Shown here piece by piece: positions 32,612 through 40,643 of a stretch of 64,000 nucleotides of DNA. The stretch is from an uncultured Oscillospiraceae bacterium (GTDB lineage Bacteria > Bacillota > Clostridia > Oscillospirales > Oscillospiraceae). How positions within the stretch are numbered: the stretch's first letter is position 1; the number at the start of each line of letters is the position of its first letter. The stretch covers positions 1-64,000 of the forward strand of contig CAJTYK010000006.1 in assembly GCA_910584285.1 (NCBI GenBank). The letters are read 5' to 3'. A program made the position numbers and the translations under genes. A model generated the notes under the pieces. The model had not been told where the DNA came from. It saw only the letters and a program-made list of their open reading frames with translations, and made no database searches.

Positions 32612-34675
32612 ATGAGATACGACAACTGGAAGATACGCGGGCCCGGCCTGCCCAGCCTCCGGCGGGAGCTGGAGGAGGCGGGACTTGCCCCGCTGTGCGC
32701 CGCGGTACTGGCCGCCCGGGGGATCGGGGGCCGGGAGGAGGCCGCCCGCTTCCTGGCCGACGGCCCGGAGCGGTTTCACGATCCCTTTTTGCTCAAGGAC
32801 ATGGACAGGGCCGTGGCTCGGGTGCACCGGGCCATTGAGACGGGGGAGACGGTGTGCGTCTACGGGGACTATGACGTGGACGGCATCACCGCCACCTGCC
32901 TGCTCACCGAGGCACTGGCCCTGCTGGGCGGGAAGGCGGTCAGCTATATCCCCGACCGCTCGGAGGAGGGCTACGGCCTGAACCCCCGGGCGGTGGAGAG
33001 GCTGGGGTCGCAGGGGGTTACCCTCATCGTCACCGTGGACTGCGGCATCACCGCAGCGGCGGAGGTGGACTATGCCCGCTCGCTGGGGGTGGACGTGGTG
33101 GTGACCGATCACCACCACTGCAAAACCGCCATCCCCAACGGGGCGGCGGTGGTGGATCCCCGGCGGCCCGACTGTACCTACCCCTTCCCGGAGCTGGCGG
33201 GGGTGGGAGTGGCATTGAAGCTGGCCCAGGCCCTGGCGGGCCCGGAGCGGGCGGAGGAGCTGCTGCTGCGCTTTGGGGAGCTGGCTGCCGTCGGCACCGT
33301 GGCCGATGTGATGCGCCTCACTGACGAGAACCGGGCCCTGGTGCGGCAGGGGTTGGCCCTGCTGGGCCGGACAAAGCGGCCCGGGCTGCGGGCTCTGCTG
33401 CGGGAGGCAGGGCTGGAGCCCGGGGGGACACCCACGGCGGTGACCATCGGCTACGGCCTGGCCCCCCGGATCAACGCCGCGGGCCGAATGGAGCAGGCCA
33501 TGGTGGCCCTGGAGCTCCTCCTCACCCGGGACGTGGATCGAGGAGAGGAGCTGGCAGGCATCCTGTGCAGCCTGAATCGGGAGCGGCAGGCCATCGAGCT
33601 GGAGATCTACCGACAGTGCGACGCTATGTTAGAGGAAAACCCCGCCCTGGCCCAGCCCTGCGTGGTGATGGCGGGAGAGGGCTGGCACCAGGGGGTGGTG
33701 GGCATTGTGGCCTCCCGGCTGGCGGAGAAATACGCCTGCCCCACCTTTATGATCAGTTTGGAGCACGGCTTGGGCAAGGCGTCCTGTCGCTCCTTCGGGG
33801 GGTTCAACCTGTTCGCTGCCTTGGAACAGTGCGCCCCTCTGTTTGAGGCCTACGGCGGCCACGAGATGGCGGCGGGCTTCACCATCCGGGAGGAGAATAT
33901 CCCCTCATTCCGGGAGCGGATCTGCGCGCTGGTGTCGGAGTACGCCGGGGGCGAGCCCATGGAGTCCTCCATCGACGTGGACGCGGAGGTGGACGACTGT
34001 GCCCTGCTGAGCACCGGGCAGGTGGACGGCCTGTCTGTGCTGGAGCCCTTCGGGACGGGCAACCCCAAGCCGGTGCTGCTGCTGCGCTCGGCGGCGGTGC
34101 TGTCCTGCTGCGACGTGGGGAACGGGCGGCACCTGAAGATGCGGGTGCGGCGGGACGGGGTGGTGCTGGACGCCATCTTCTTCTCCGCCAACTGCGCCCA
34201 GTGCGGCGTATCCCAGGGGGACAGGCTGGATCTGCTCTTTCACCCCCAGATCAATGAATTTCGGGGCAGCCGCGCGGTGCAGCTCCAGATCTGCGACCTG
34301 CGCCCCGCCCCCACCAGGGCCCAGCTGGAGCAGGAGCTGTTCCGGCGGCTCCAGGAGGGGGAGGCTCTGTCCCGGTGGGAGGCGGGCCTGTTGCTGCCCT
34401 CCCGGCAGGACTTTGCCCGGCTGTGGCGCTTTTTGGAGCGGGCCTGCGCCGGGGACGGGGCGCCTACCGGCCTCGCCCTGCTGAAGCAGGCGGCCCGGCA
34501 GCCGGACGGACGGTGGGCCTATGGCCGCACCCTGGTGTGCCTCCATGTGATGGGAGATCGGGGGCTGCTGGCGGTGGAGCGGGAGCGGCTGCGCCTGTGC
34601 CGCCCGGAGCGCAAAGTGGATCTGGAGCAGGCGGAACTGATGCGGCAGCTGCGGATCTTTTTAGACGAGGATTGA
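32612..34675 (+). CDS. recJ: Single-stranded-DNA-specific exonuclease RecJ
   Basis: A 687-aa DHH-superfamily 5'-3' exonuclease used in recombination and repair. Motif I VYGDYDVDGITATC (83-96), VDCGITA, motif VTDHHHCK (DHH, about 165), RINAAGRM, then DHHA1 with GGHEMAAGFTI and an OB-like domain. A C-terminal stretch of about 130 residues follows, longer than in E. coli. The frame is open well upstream, but homologous sequence starts at MRYDNWKIR (32612). A 4-codon ATG-ACG-GGA-TGA reading frame overlaps this start. The rel gene follows 78 bp later. Confidence 0.95.
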   Translation: MRYDNWKIRGPGLPSLRRELEEAGLAPLCAAVLAARGIGGREEAARFLADGPERFHDPFLLKDMDRAVARVHRAIETGETVCVYGDYDVDGITATCLLTEALALLGGKAVSYIPDRSEEGYGLNPRAVERLGSQGVTLIVTVDCGITAAAEVDYARSLGVDVVVTDHHHCKTAIPNGAAVVDPRRPDCTYPFPELAGVGVALKLAQALAGPERAEELLLRFGELAAVGTVADVMRLTDENRALVRQGLALLGRTKRPGLRALLREAGLEPGGTPTAVTIGYGLAPRINAAGRMEQAMVALELLLTRDVDRGEELAGILCSLNRERQAIELEIYRQCDAMLEENPALAQPCVVMAGEGWHQGVVGIVASRLAEKYACPTFMISLEHGLGKASCRSFGGFNLFAALEQCAPLFEAYGGHEMAAGFTIREENIPSFRERICALVSEYAGGEPMESSIDVDAEVDDCALLSTGQVDGLSVLEPFGTGNPKPVLLLRSAAVLSCCDVGNGRHLKMRVRRDGVVLDAIFFSANCAQCGVSQGDRLDLLFHPQINEFRGSRAVQLQICDLRPAPTRAQLEQELFRRLQEGEALSRWEAGLLLPSRQDFARLWRFLERACAGDGAPTGLALLKQAARQPDGRWAYGRTLVCLHVMGDRGLLAVERERLRLCRPERKVDLEQAELMRQLRIFLDED

Positions 34676-34753
34676 CCGGGTGGAACGCGCCCGACGGGAT
34701 CCCCGCACAGTCCAGGGAAGCGGGCCCCGCTTCCGCAAAGGAGGATCCATACT

Positions 34754-36988
34754 ATGGATTTAGCCCATGAACGATATGAAGAACTGGAACAGCACATCTT
34801 AAAGACCAACCCCGCCGCTGATGTGGCGCGGATTCGGGCGGCCTTTGAGTATGCCAACAACCACCACGGGCCCCAGCTGCGCAAGAGCGGGGAGCCCTAT
34901 ATCATCCACCCCATCGCCGTGGCCGAGATCATCAATGAGCTGGAGCTGGATCAGGACTCCATTGTGGCCGCCCTGCTCCACGACTGCATTGAGGACACGG
35001 ACTCCACCCACGACGAGATCGCCCGGCTGTTCGGCGCCCAGGTGGCGGATCTGGTGGAGGGGGTTACCAAGCTCACCCGGATGCAGTACACCTCCCGGGA
35101 GGACGAGCAGATGGAGAACCTGCGCAAGATGTTCATGGCCATGGCCAAGGACGTGCGGGTGATCCTCATCAAGCTGTGCGACCGGCTCCACAACATGCGT
35201 ACACTCCAATACCAGTCCGACGCTAAGCAGAAGGAGAAGTCCCTGGAAACCATGGAGGTGTACGCCCCCATCGCCCACCGGCTGGGAATGCAGAAGCTGA
35301 AATGGGAGCTGGAGGATCTGGCCCTGAAGTACCTGGATCCGGTGGGCTACCACGATGTGGAGCAGGCCCTCCGGGATCTGACCACGGAGAACTCCGAGTT
35401 CCTGGAACGGATGCAGAAGCAGATCGAGGAGCGCCTCCGGGCGGACGGCCTGCACTGCACAGTGTACGGGCGGCTCAAGCACCTGTACTCCATCTACCGG
35501 AAGATGTACGCCCAGAACAAGACCATCAAGGAGATCTTCGACATCTATGCCTTCCGGGTCATGGTGGACGACATCCCCTCCTGCTACAATGTGCTGGGCT
35601 GCATCCACGATATGTTCAAGCCGGTGCTGGGCCGGTTCAAGGACTATATCGGCACACCCAAGCCCAACGGCTACCAGTCCCTCCACACCACGGTCATCGG
35701 CCGGGAGGCCATCCCCTTTGAGGTGCAGATCCGCACCTGGCAGATGCATCAGACAGCGGAGTACGGCGTGGCCGCCCACTGGAAGTACAAGCAGGGCATG
35801 GCCAACGAGAAGCTGGGCACCGAGCGGGAGTTCGAGTGGGTGCGCAAGCTGCTGGAGAGCCAGCAGGACGCCGACCCGGACGAATTTGTGCGCACGCTGC
35901 GGGTGGATATGTTCTCCGACGAGGTGTTTGTGTTCACCCCCAACGGGGATGTGAAAAGCCTGCCCGCTGGGGCCACCCCCATCGACTTTGCCTATTCCAT
36001 CCACTCCGCCGTGGGCAACTCCATGACCGGGGCCCGGGTGAACGGGCGGATCGTCACCTTTGAGACGCCGCTGAAAAACGGCGACATCGTGGAGATCATC
36101 ACCTCTAAAAACGCCCACGGCCCCAGCCGGGACTGGATGAAGATCTGCAAGTCCAACGAGGCCCGGAACAAGATCCGCCAGTGGTTCAAAAAGGAGCGCC
36201 GGGAGGAGAACATCGCCACCGGCCGGGCCATGTTCGAGACGGAGCTGAAGCACGCGGGGCTGTCCATCGCCGCCATCACCGCCACCGCCGAGCTCACCGA
36301 AACCCTGCTGCGGCGGGTGCGCTTCGGGGCGCTGGATGAGCTGTACGCCGCCATCGGCTACGGCGGTATGTCCGCCCAGAAGGCGGTGGGCCGGATGAAG
36401 GAGGAGCTCACCCGGCTGGGCCGGCTGGAGCGCCAGCGGGCGGAGCAGGAGGCCCTGCGCACCGCCGCCACCGGGGAGGCCATCTTCCCCGCGGGCAAAG
36501 CGGGGGCCGTCCCCAAGCCCCGCCACTCGGACAACGGCATCATCGTGGAGGGGCTGGACAACTGCATGGTGAAATTCTCCAAGTGCTGCACGCCGGTGCC
36601 CGGGGATCCGGTGGTGGGCTTCATCACCAAGGGCTACGGCGTGTCCATCCACCGGCAGGACTGCCCCAACGCCGACCCCGCCCGCCGCAAGCCGGAGGAG
36701 GAGGGCCGCTGGGTGAAGGTGTCCTGGGCGGAGGCCGGAGAGGACGCCCACTTCCGCACGTCCCTGGAGATCTCCGCCAAGGATCGGGACGGGCTGACCC
36801 TGGACGTGGCCATGGCGCTGTCCGCCCAGAAGGTGCGGCTGAACAACATCTCCGCCCGGAGCCAGCCGGACGGCTACGCCATGGTGAACCTGGAGCTGGC
36901 CGTCAAGGACAAGGCGGAGCTGTCCGCTGTCATCAACAAGCTGTCGGCGGTGCCGGGGGTGTTCCTGGTTCGCCGCGCGGGAGGCTGA
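34754..36988 (+). CDS. Bifunctional (p)ppGpp synthetase/hydrolase Rel
   Basis: A 744-aa stringent-response enzyme. Domains: HD hydrolase (HPIAVAEII, HD at 76-77 in LLHDCIEDT), synthetase (GRLKHLYSIYRKMY, YAFRVMVDD, PKPNGYQSLHTTV), TGS (VFVFTPNGDVKSLPAGATPIDFAYSIH), the zinc-finger region (CCTPVPGDPVVGFITKGYGVSIHRQDC) and C-terminal ACT (LDVAMALSAQKVRLNNISAR). The intact HD motif implies hydrolase activity. AAGGAGG precedes the ATG. Confidence 0.97.
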   Translation: MDLAHERYEELEQHILKTNPAADVARIRAAFEYANNHHGPQLRKSGEPYIIHPIAVAEIINELELDQDSIVAALLHDCIEDTDSTHDEIARLFGAQVADLVEGVTKLTRMQYTSREDEQMENLRKMFMAMAKDVRVILIKLCDRLHNMRTLQYQSDAKQKEKSLETMEVYAPIAHRLGMQKLKWELEDLALKYLDPVGYHDVEQALRDLTTENSEFLERMQKQIEERLRADGLHCTVYGRLKHLYSIYRKMYAQNKTIKEIFDIYAFRVMVDDIPSCYNVLGCIHDMFKPVLGRFKDYIGTPKPNGYQSLHTTVIGREAIPFEVQIRTWQMHQTAEYGVAAHWKYKQGMANEKLGTEREFEWVRKLLESQQDADPDEFVRTLRVDMFSDEVFVFTPNGDVKSLPAGATPIDFAYSIHSAVGNSMTGARVNGRIVTFETPLKNGDIVEIITSKNAHGPSRDWMKICKSNEARNKIRQWFKKERREENIATGRAMFETELKHAGLSIAAITATAELTETLLRRVRFGALDELYAAIGYGGMSAQKAVGRMKEELTRLGRLERQRAEQEALRTAATGEAIFPAGKAGAVPKPRHSDNGIIVEGLDNCMVKFSKCCTPVPGDPVVGFITKGYGVSIHRQDCPNADPARRKPEEEGRWVKVSWAEAGEDAHFRTSLEISAKDRDGLTLDVAMALSAQKVRLNNISARSQPDGYAMVNLELAVKDKAELSAVINKLSAVPGVFLVRRAGG

Positions 36989-37034
36989 GCTCCGCCCCCC
37001 TTGAAATACCTGTGTGTTAGGAGTTGGTTTTACA

Positions 37035-38255
37035 ATGGCTGACTGTGGGTTCCAGCCGCTTCTGTTCGGCGGCGATATCAATGTGTACAGCGTGGCCCGG
37101 GCCTTCCATGAGGCCTATGGGGTCAGGAGCATCGCCTTCGGCAAGTTCATCTCCTTCCCCTGCGCTTACAGCTCCATCATCGACTACCGGCCCTGTGTGG
37201 AGAACGAGGACGAGGCCGTGTTCCTGCAAAACGTGAAGAACGTGGCGGCGGAATGTGCGGACAAGACCGTGTTGGTGATCGGCTGCGGGGACAGCTATGT
37301 GAAGCTGGCCGCCCATTTGAAGGGGCAGTTTCCCCCCAACGTGAAATGCAACTATATCAGCGGAGAGCTGCTGGACAGGCTCACCGATAAGGAGCAGTTC
37401 TACGCCCTGTGTGACAAGTACGGCATCGATCACCCGGCCACCTTCGTGTACGACGGCTCCATGGGCCACGACTTCACCCTGCCCTGGGGGGCGCCCTACG
37501 TGGCCAAGCCCGCCGACGGGGTGGCCTACTGGGCCACGGGGCACAACGAGCTGAAAAAGGTGTATATCTGCCAAAGCTGGGAGGAGCTGCTTTCGGCGCT
37601 GGACGAGGTGTACGCCGCGGGCTATCCGGGCAAGATGATTTTGCAGGAGTTCGTCCCCGGGGACGACACCTATATGCGGGTGCTCACCAACTACTCGGAC
37701 ACCCACGGAAAGGTGAAGCTGATGTGCCTGGGCCACGTGCTGCTGGAGGAGCACTCCCCCCACGGCATCGGCAACCACGCCGTCATCATCACCGAGCACG
37801 ACGAGGGGCTGTGCGACCGGATCCGGGGGATGCTGGAGGACATCGGCTACGTGGGCTTCTCCAACTTCGACATCAAGTACGATAGCCGGGACGGGAAGTA
37901 CAAGGCCTTCGAGATCAACACGCGGCAGGGCCGCAGCAATTATTACGTCACCGGTTCAGGCCACAACATCGCCGCGTATCTGGTGGGCGACCTCATTGAG
38001 GGGAGGGAACTGCCCCTGACGGTGGTGAAAAACCGCTCCCTGTGGCGGATGCTGCCCCGGCGGCTGGCGTACAAGTTCATCCCCAAGCGGTATCACCAGG
38101 AGATGCGGGCCCTGATCCGAGCGGGGGCCGACCGCCACTCCATGGAGTACCGGCCCGACTACACCGCCAAGCGGATCTGGCGGATCTGGAAAAACCACAT
38201 CGGCTGCTATGTGCGGTTCAACAAATACTGCAAGAAACCGGTTACTTTTTCTTGA
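37035..38255 (+). CDS. ATP-grasp ligase resembling D-aspartate ligase (Asl)
   Basis: A 406-aa ATP-grasp enzyme. The start FQPLLFGGDINVYSVARAFH and HEAYGVRSIAFGK strongly recall Enterococcus faecium Aslfm, which adds D-Asp to the lysine side chain of the peptidoglycan precursor. ATP-grasp features: PYVAKPADGVAYW, ILQEFVPGDDTYMRV, and the metal-binding FEINTRQGRSNYY near residue 300. An Asp/Glu racemase gene and a MurE-like gene follow, the same partners expected for D-Asp bridge synthesis. ATG at 37035 has AGGAG 11 bp upstream. The last residues KKPVTFS are part of a dispersed palindrome. Confidence 0.82.
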   Translation: MADCGFQPLLFGGDINVYSVARAFHEAYGVRSIAFGKFISFPCAYSSIIDYRPCVENEDEAVFLQNVKNVAAECADKTVLVIGCGDSYVKLAAHLKGQFPPNVKCNYISGELLDRLTDKEQFYALCDKYGIDHPATFVYDGSMGHDFTLPWGAPYVAKPADGVAYWATGHNELKKVYICQSWEELLSALDEVYAAGYPGKMILQEFVPGDDTYMRVLTNYSDTHGKVKLMCLGHVLLEEHSPHGIGNHAVIITEHDEGLCDRIRGMLEDIGYVGFSNFDIKYDSRDGKYKAFEINTRQGRSNYYVTGSGHNIAAYLVGDLIEGRELPLTVVKNRSLWRMLPRRLAYKFIPKRYHQEMRALIRAGADRHSMEYRPDYTAKRIWRIWKNHIGCYVRFNKYCKKPVTFS

Positions 38256-38269
38256 AAGAAAAAGTAACC
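38240..38269. repeat. Dispersed palindrome at ATP-grasp 3' end
   Basis: GGTTACTTTTTCTT-GA-AAGAAAAAGTAACC, 14-bp perfect arms, the same core as 31060-31087. It spans the stop codon of the ATP-grasp gene. Confidence 0.85.
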
Positions 38270-38367
38270 AAAAAGAACTTTAAGCCGCTTCCGCCGCTTG
38301 GGGGAAACCAGCCGGTTCCGACGGCGGCGAAAACGGCCTCATGATTGGAAAGAATAGGAATACACAT

Positions 38368-39075
38368 ATGGAAAAAGAAGCGAAATTGGGGGTGCTGGGC
38401 GGCATGGGCCCCCAGGCCACCCAGGTGTTTTACCAGTTTGTGCTGGATCGCACCGACGCCCTCCGGGATCAGGATCACCTGCCCGCGGTGATCCTGTCGG
38501 ATACCGGCATCCCCGACCGCACCGCCGCCATCCTCTCCGGAGACACCGAGGGGCTATACCGGCGGCTGCTGGGGGACGCGAAGCTGCTGGAGGGCTGCGG
38601 CTGCACGGCGCTGGCCATCCCCTGCAACACCTCCCACTACTTCGCCGACCGGCTTCAACGTGAGATCGGCGTACCCATCATCCATATGCTGCGGGAGACG
38701 GCCAAGCTGCTGGCCGCCCAGGGGAAAAAACGCCCCGGCATCCTAGCCACCGACGGCACCATTCAGACGGGGCTGTACCAGAAGGAGTGCGCCGGCGTGG
38801 GCATGGAGGCGGTAGCGCCGGATCGGGAGACCCAGACGCTGGTGATGTCCATCATCTACGACGAGATCAAGCAGGGGGAGAAAGGCAGCCGGGACAAGTT
38901 CGCCCACATCGACCGGGCCATCCGGGGGATGGGGTGCGACTGCGCCATCCTGGCCTGTACCGAGCTGTCCGTGTTCTCCACCTACCATCCCCTGCCCCCC
39001 TTCTATGTGGATGCCATGATGGTGCTGGCGGAGCGGGCGGTGGAGCGGTGCGGCTATCCCCTGCGGACAATTTAG
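38368..39075 (+). CDS. Aspartate/glutamate racemase family protein
   Basis: A 235-aa cofactor-independent racemase. It begins KLGVLGGMGPQATQVFY, typical of the aspartate racemase subgroup, with catalytic cysteines in AIPCNTSHYF and LACTELSVF. Location between a D-Asp-ligase-like gene and a MurE-like gene suggests that it supplies D-Asp, though glutamate cannot be excluded. ATG at 38368 has AGGAA upstream; an earlier ATG (38341) lies near the palindrome. The next gene begins 13 bp after the stop. Confidence 0.9.
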   Translation: MEKEAKLGVLGGMGPQATQVFYQFVLDRTDALRDQDHLPAVILSDTGIPDRTAAILSGDTEGLYRRLLGDAKLLEGCGCTALAIPCNTSHYFADRLQREIGVPIIHMLRETAKLLAAQGKKRPGILATDGTIQTGLYQKECAGVGMEAVAPDRETQTLVMSIIYDEIKQGEKGSRDKFAHIDRAIRGMGCDCAILACTELSVFSTYHPLPPFYVDAMMVLAERAVERCGYPLRTI

Positions 39076-39088
39076 GAGGCGGTCAACT

Positions 39089-40600
39089 ATGGAATTGACG
39101 CTATATCACCTGGGGGACTACTGCGATTTGTTGGACAAGCTGGGCCTGCTGGCCGGCCCTCTCCCCGCCGGGCTGGATCTGGGGCGGACGGTGGAGCTGG
39201 TGTCCTGCGACTCCCGGGAGGTGATCCCCGGCACCCTGTTTATCTGCAAGGGCACCCACTTCAAGCCTGAATTTTTGGCGGACGCCGCCCGGTCGGGGGC
39301 CTTTGCCTACGTCAGCGAGACGCCCTATCCCCAGGTGGGGCTGCCCTGCGTTTTGGTGCGGGATATGCGGCAGGCCATGGCCCATCTGGCGGTGAAGTAT
39401 TACAACGACCCCTCCCGGCGGCTGAAAGTCATCGGCATCACCGGCACCAAGGGCAAGTCCACCACCGCTTACTACCTGAAGGCTATCCTGGACGGGTATC
39501 TGGCCCCTAAGCGGTGCGGGGTGATCTCGTCCATCGGCACCTACGACGGGGTGGAGGAGTTCGAGTCCCACCTCAGCACCCCGGAGCCGCTGGACTTGCA
39601 GCGGCACTTTGCCCATGCCATGGAGGCGGGGCTGGAGTACGTGGTGATGGAGGTGTCCAGCCAGGCGCTGAAGTACCACCGCACCCTGGGAACAAAATTT
39701 GCCGCCGCCGCCTTTCTGAACATCGGCACGGATCACATCTCCCCCATCGAGCACCCGGACTTTGACGACTACTTCCACTCCAAGCTGAAGCTGTTCGCCC
39801 AGGCGGATCAGTGCTGCGTGAACCTGGACTGCGATCACGCCGGGGAGATTCTGGAGGCGGCCCGGGCCGCCTGCCCCACGGTGTTCACCTTCTCCCGGCG
39901 GGATCCCGCCGCGTCGGTGTATGCCTGTGACGTGGGCAGGACTGGGGACGACCTCCTGTTCCAGGTAGAGGCGGCCCGGCTGGCCGGGAGCTACCGGCTG
40001 ACCATGCCGGGGCTGTTCAATGTGGACAACGCCCTGGCGGCCATTGCCCTGTGCCAGGGACTGGGCCTGCCGCCGGAGCCGGTGCGGGAGGGGCTGGCCG
40101 GGGCCAGGGCCCCCGGCCGGATGGAGGTCTACTCCAGCGAAAACGGGGAGGTTGTGGCCATTGTGGACTACGCCCACAACCGCATGAGCTTTGAGGCCCT
40201 GTTCCGCTCCGCCCGGGAGGAGTACCCGGGGCGGCGGATCGTGGCGGTGTTCGGCTGCCCTGGGAAAAAGGCCTTCGACCGCCGCCGGGATCTGGGCGAG
40301 GTGGCGGGGGAATACTCCGATCTGGTGGTGCTCACCGAGGAGGACTCCGGGGAGGAGGACACCCTGTCCATCTGTAAGGAGATCGCGGAGCACGTGGCCT
40401 GCGAGCACCGCGTGGAACTCAACCGGGGGGAGGCCATCCGGCAGGCGGTGCTGTCCTGTGACAGGCCGTCGGTGCTGCTCATCACCGGCAAGGGGGCGGA
40501 GACCCGGCAGAAGCGGGGGATGGAGTATGTGGACACCCCCTCGGACGTGGACTATGTCCGGGCCTTTCTCCAGGAATACGATGCGCGGCGGGGGCGCTGA
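39089..40600 (+). CDS. MurE-like UDP-N-acetylmuramoyl-peptide ligase
   Basis: A 503-aa Mur ligase. P-loop GITGTKGKSTTAYYL (116-130), SIGTYDGVEEF, STPEPLDL, MEVSSQALK with the carbamylated-lysine region, IGTDHISPIEH, and VDYAHNRMSFEALF with FGCPGKK. The DNPR motif that selects meso-diaminopimelate is missing; the corresponding place reads EEDSGEEDTLS. That argues for a different third amino acid or for a secondary MurE homologue. GGAGG precedes the ATG. Operon with the racemase and ATP-grasp genes. Confidence 0.88.
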   Translation: MELTLYHLGDYCDLLDKLGLLAGPLPAGLDLGRTVELVSCDSREVIPGTLFICKGTHFKPEFLADAARSGAFAYVSETPYPQVGLPCVLVRDMRQAMAHLAVKYYNDPSRRLKVIGITGTKGKSTTAYYLKAILDGYLAPKRCGVISSIGTYDGVEEFESHLSTPEPLDLQRHFAHAMEAGLEYVVMEVSSQALKYHRTLGTKFAAAAFLNIGTDHISPIEHPDFDDYFHSKLKLFAQADQCCVNLDCDHAGEILEAARAACPTVFTFSRRDPAASVYACDVGRTGDDLLFQVEAARLAGSYRLTMPGLFNVDNALAAIALCQGLGLPPEPVREGLAGARAPGRMEVYSSENGEVVAIVDYAHNRMSFEALFRSAREEYPGRRIVAVFGCPGKKAFDRRRDLGEVAGEYSDLVVLTEEDSGEEDTLSICKEIAEHVACEHRVELNRGEAIRQAVLSCDRPSVLLITGKGAETRQKRGMEYVDTPSDVDYVRAFLQEYDARRGR

Positions 40601-40609
40601 GAAAACGCG

Positions 40610-40643
40610 AAAGGAGCGCCGCGGACGCGGCGCTCCTTTGCTT
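40610..40643. terminator. Bidirectional terminator
   Basis: AAAGGAGCGCCGC (40610-40622), loop GGAC, perfect complement to 40639, between the convergent murE-like and pullulanase genes. Confidence 0.88.

Noticed and set aside
32604..32615. A 3-residue leader peptide (ATG-ACG-GGA-TGA) overlapping the recJ start
   Set aside because: Such short frames arise by chance; nothing else supports attenuation or coupling here.
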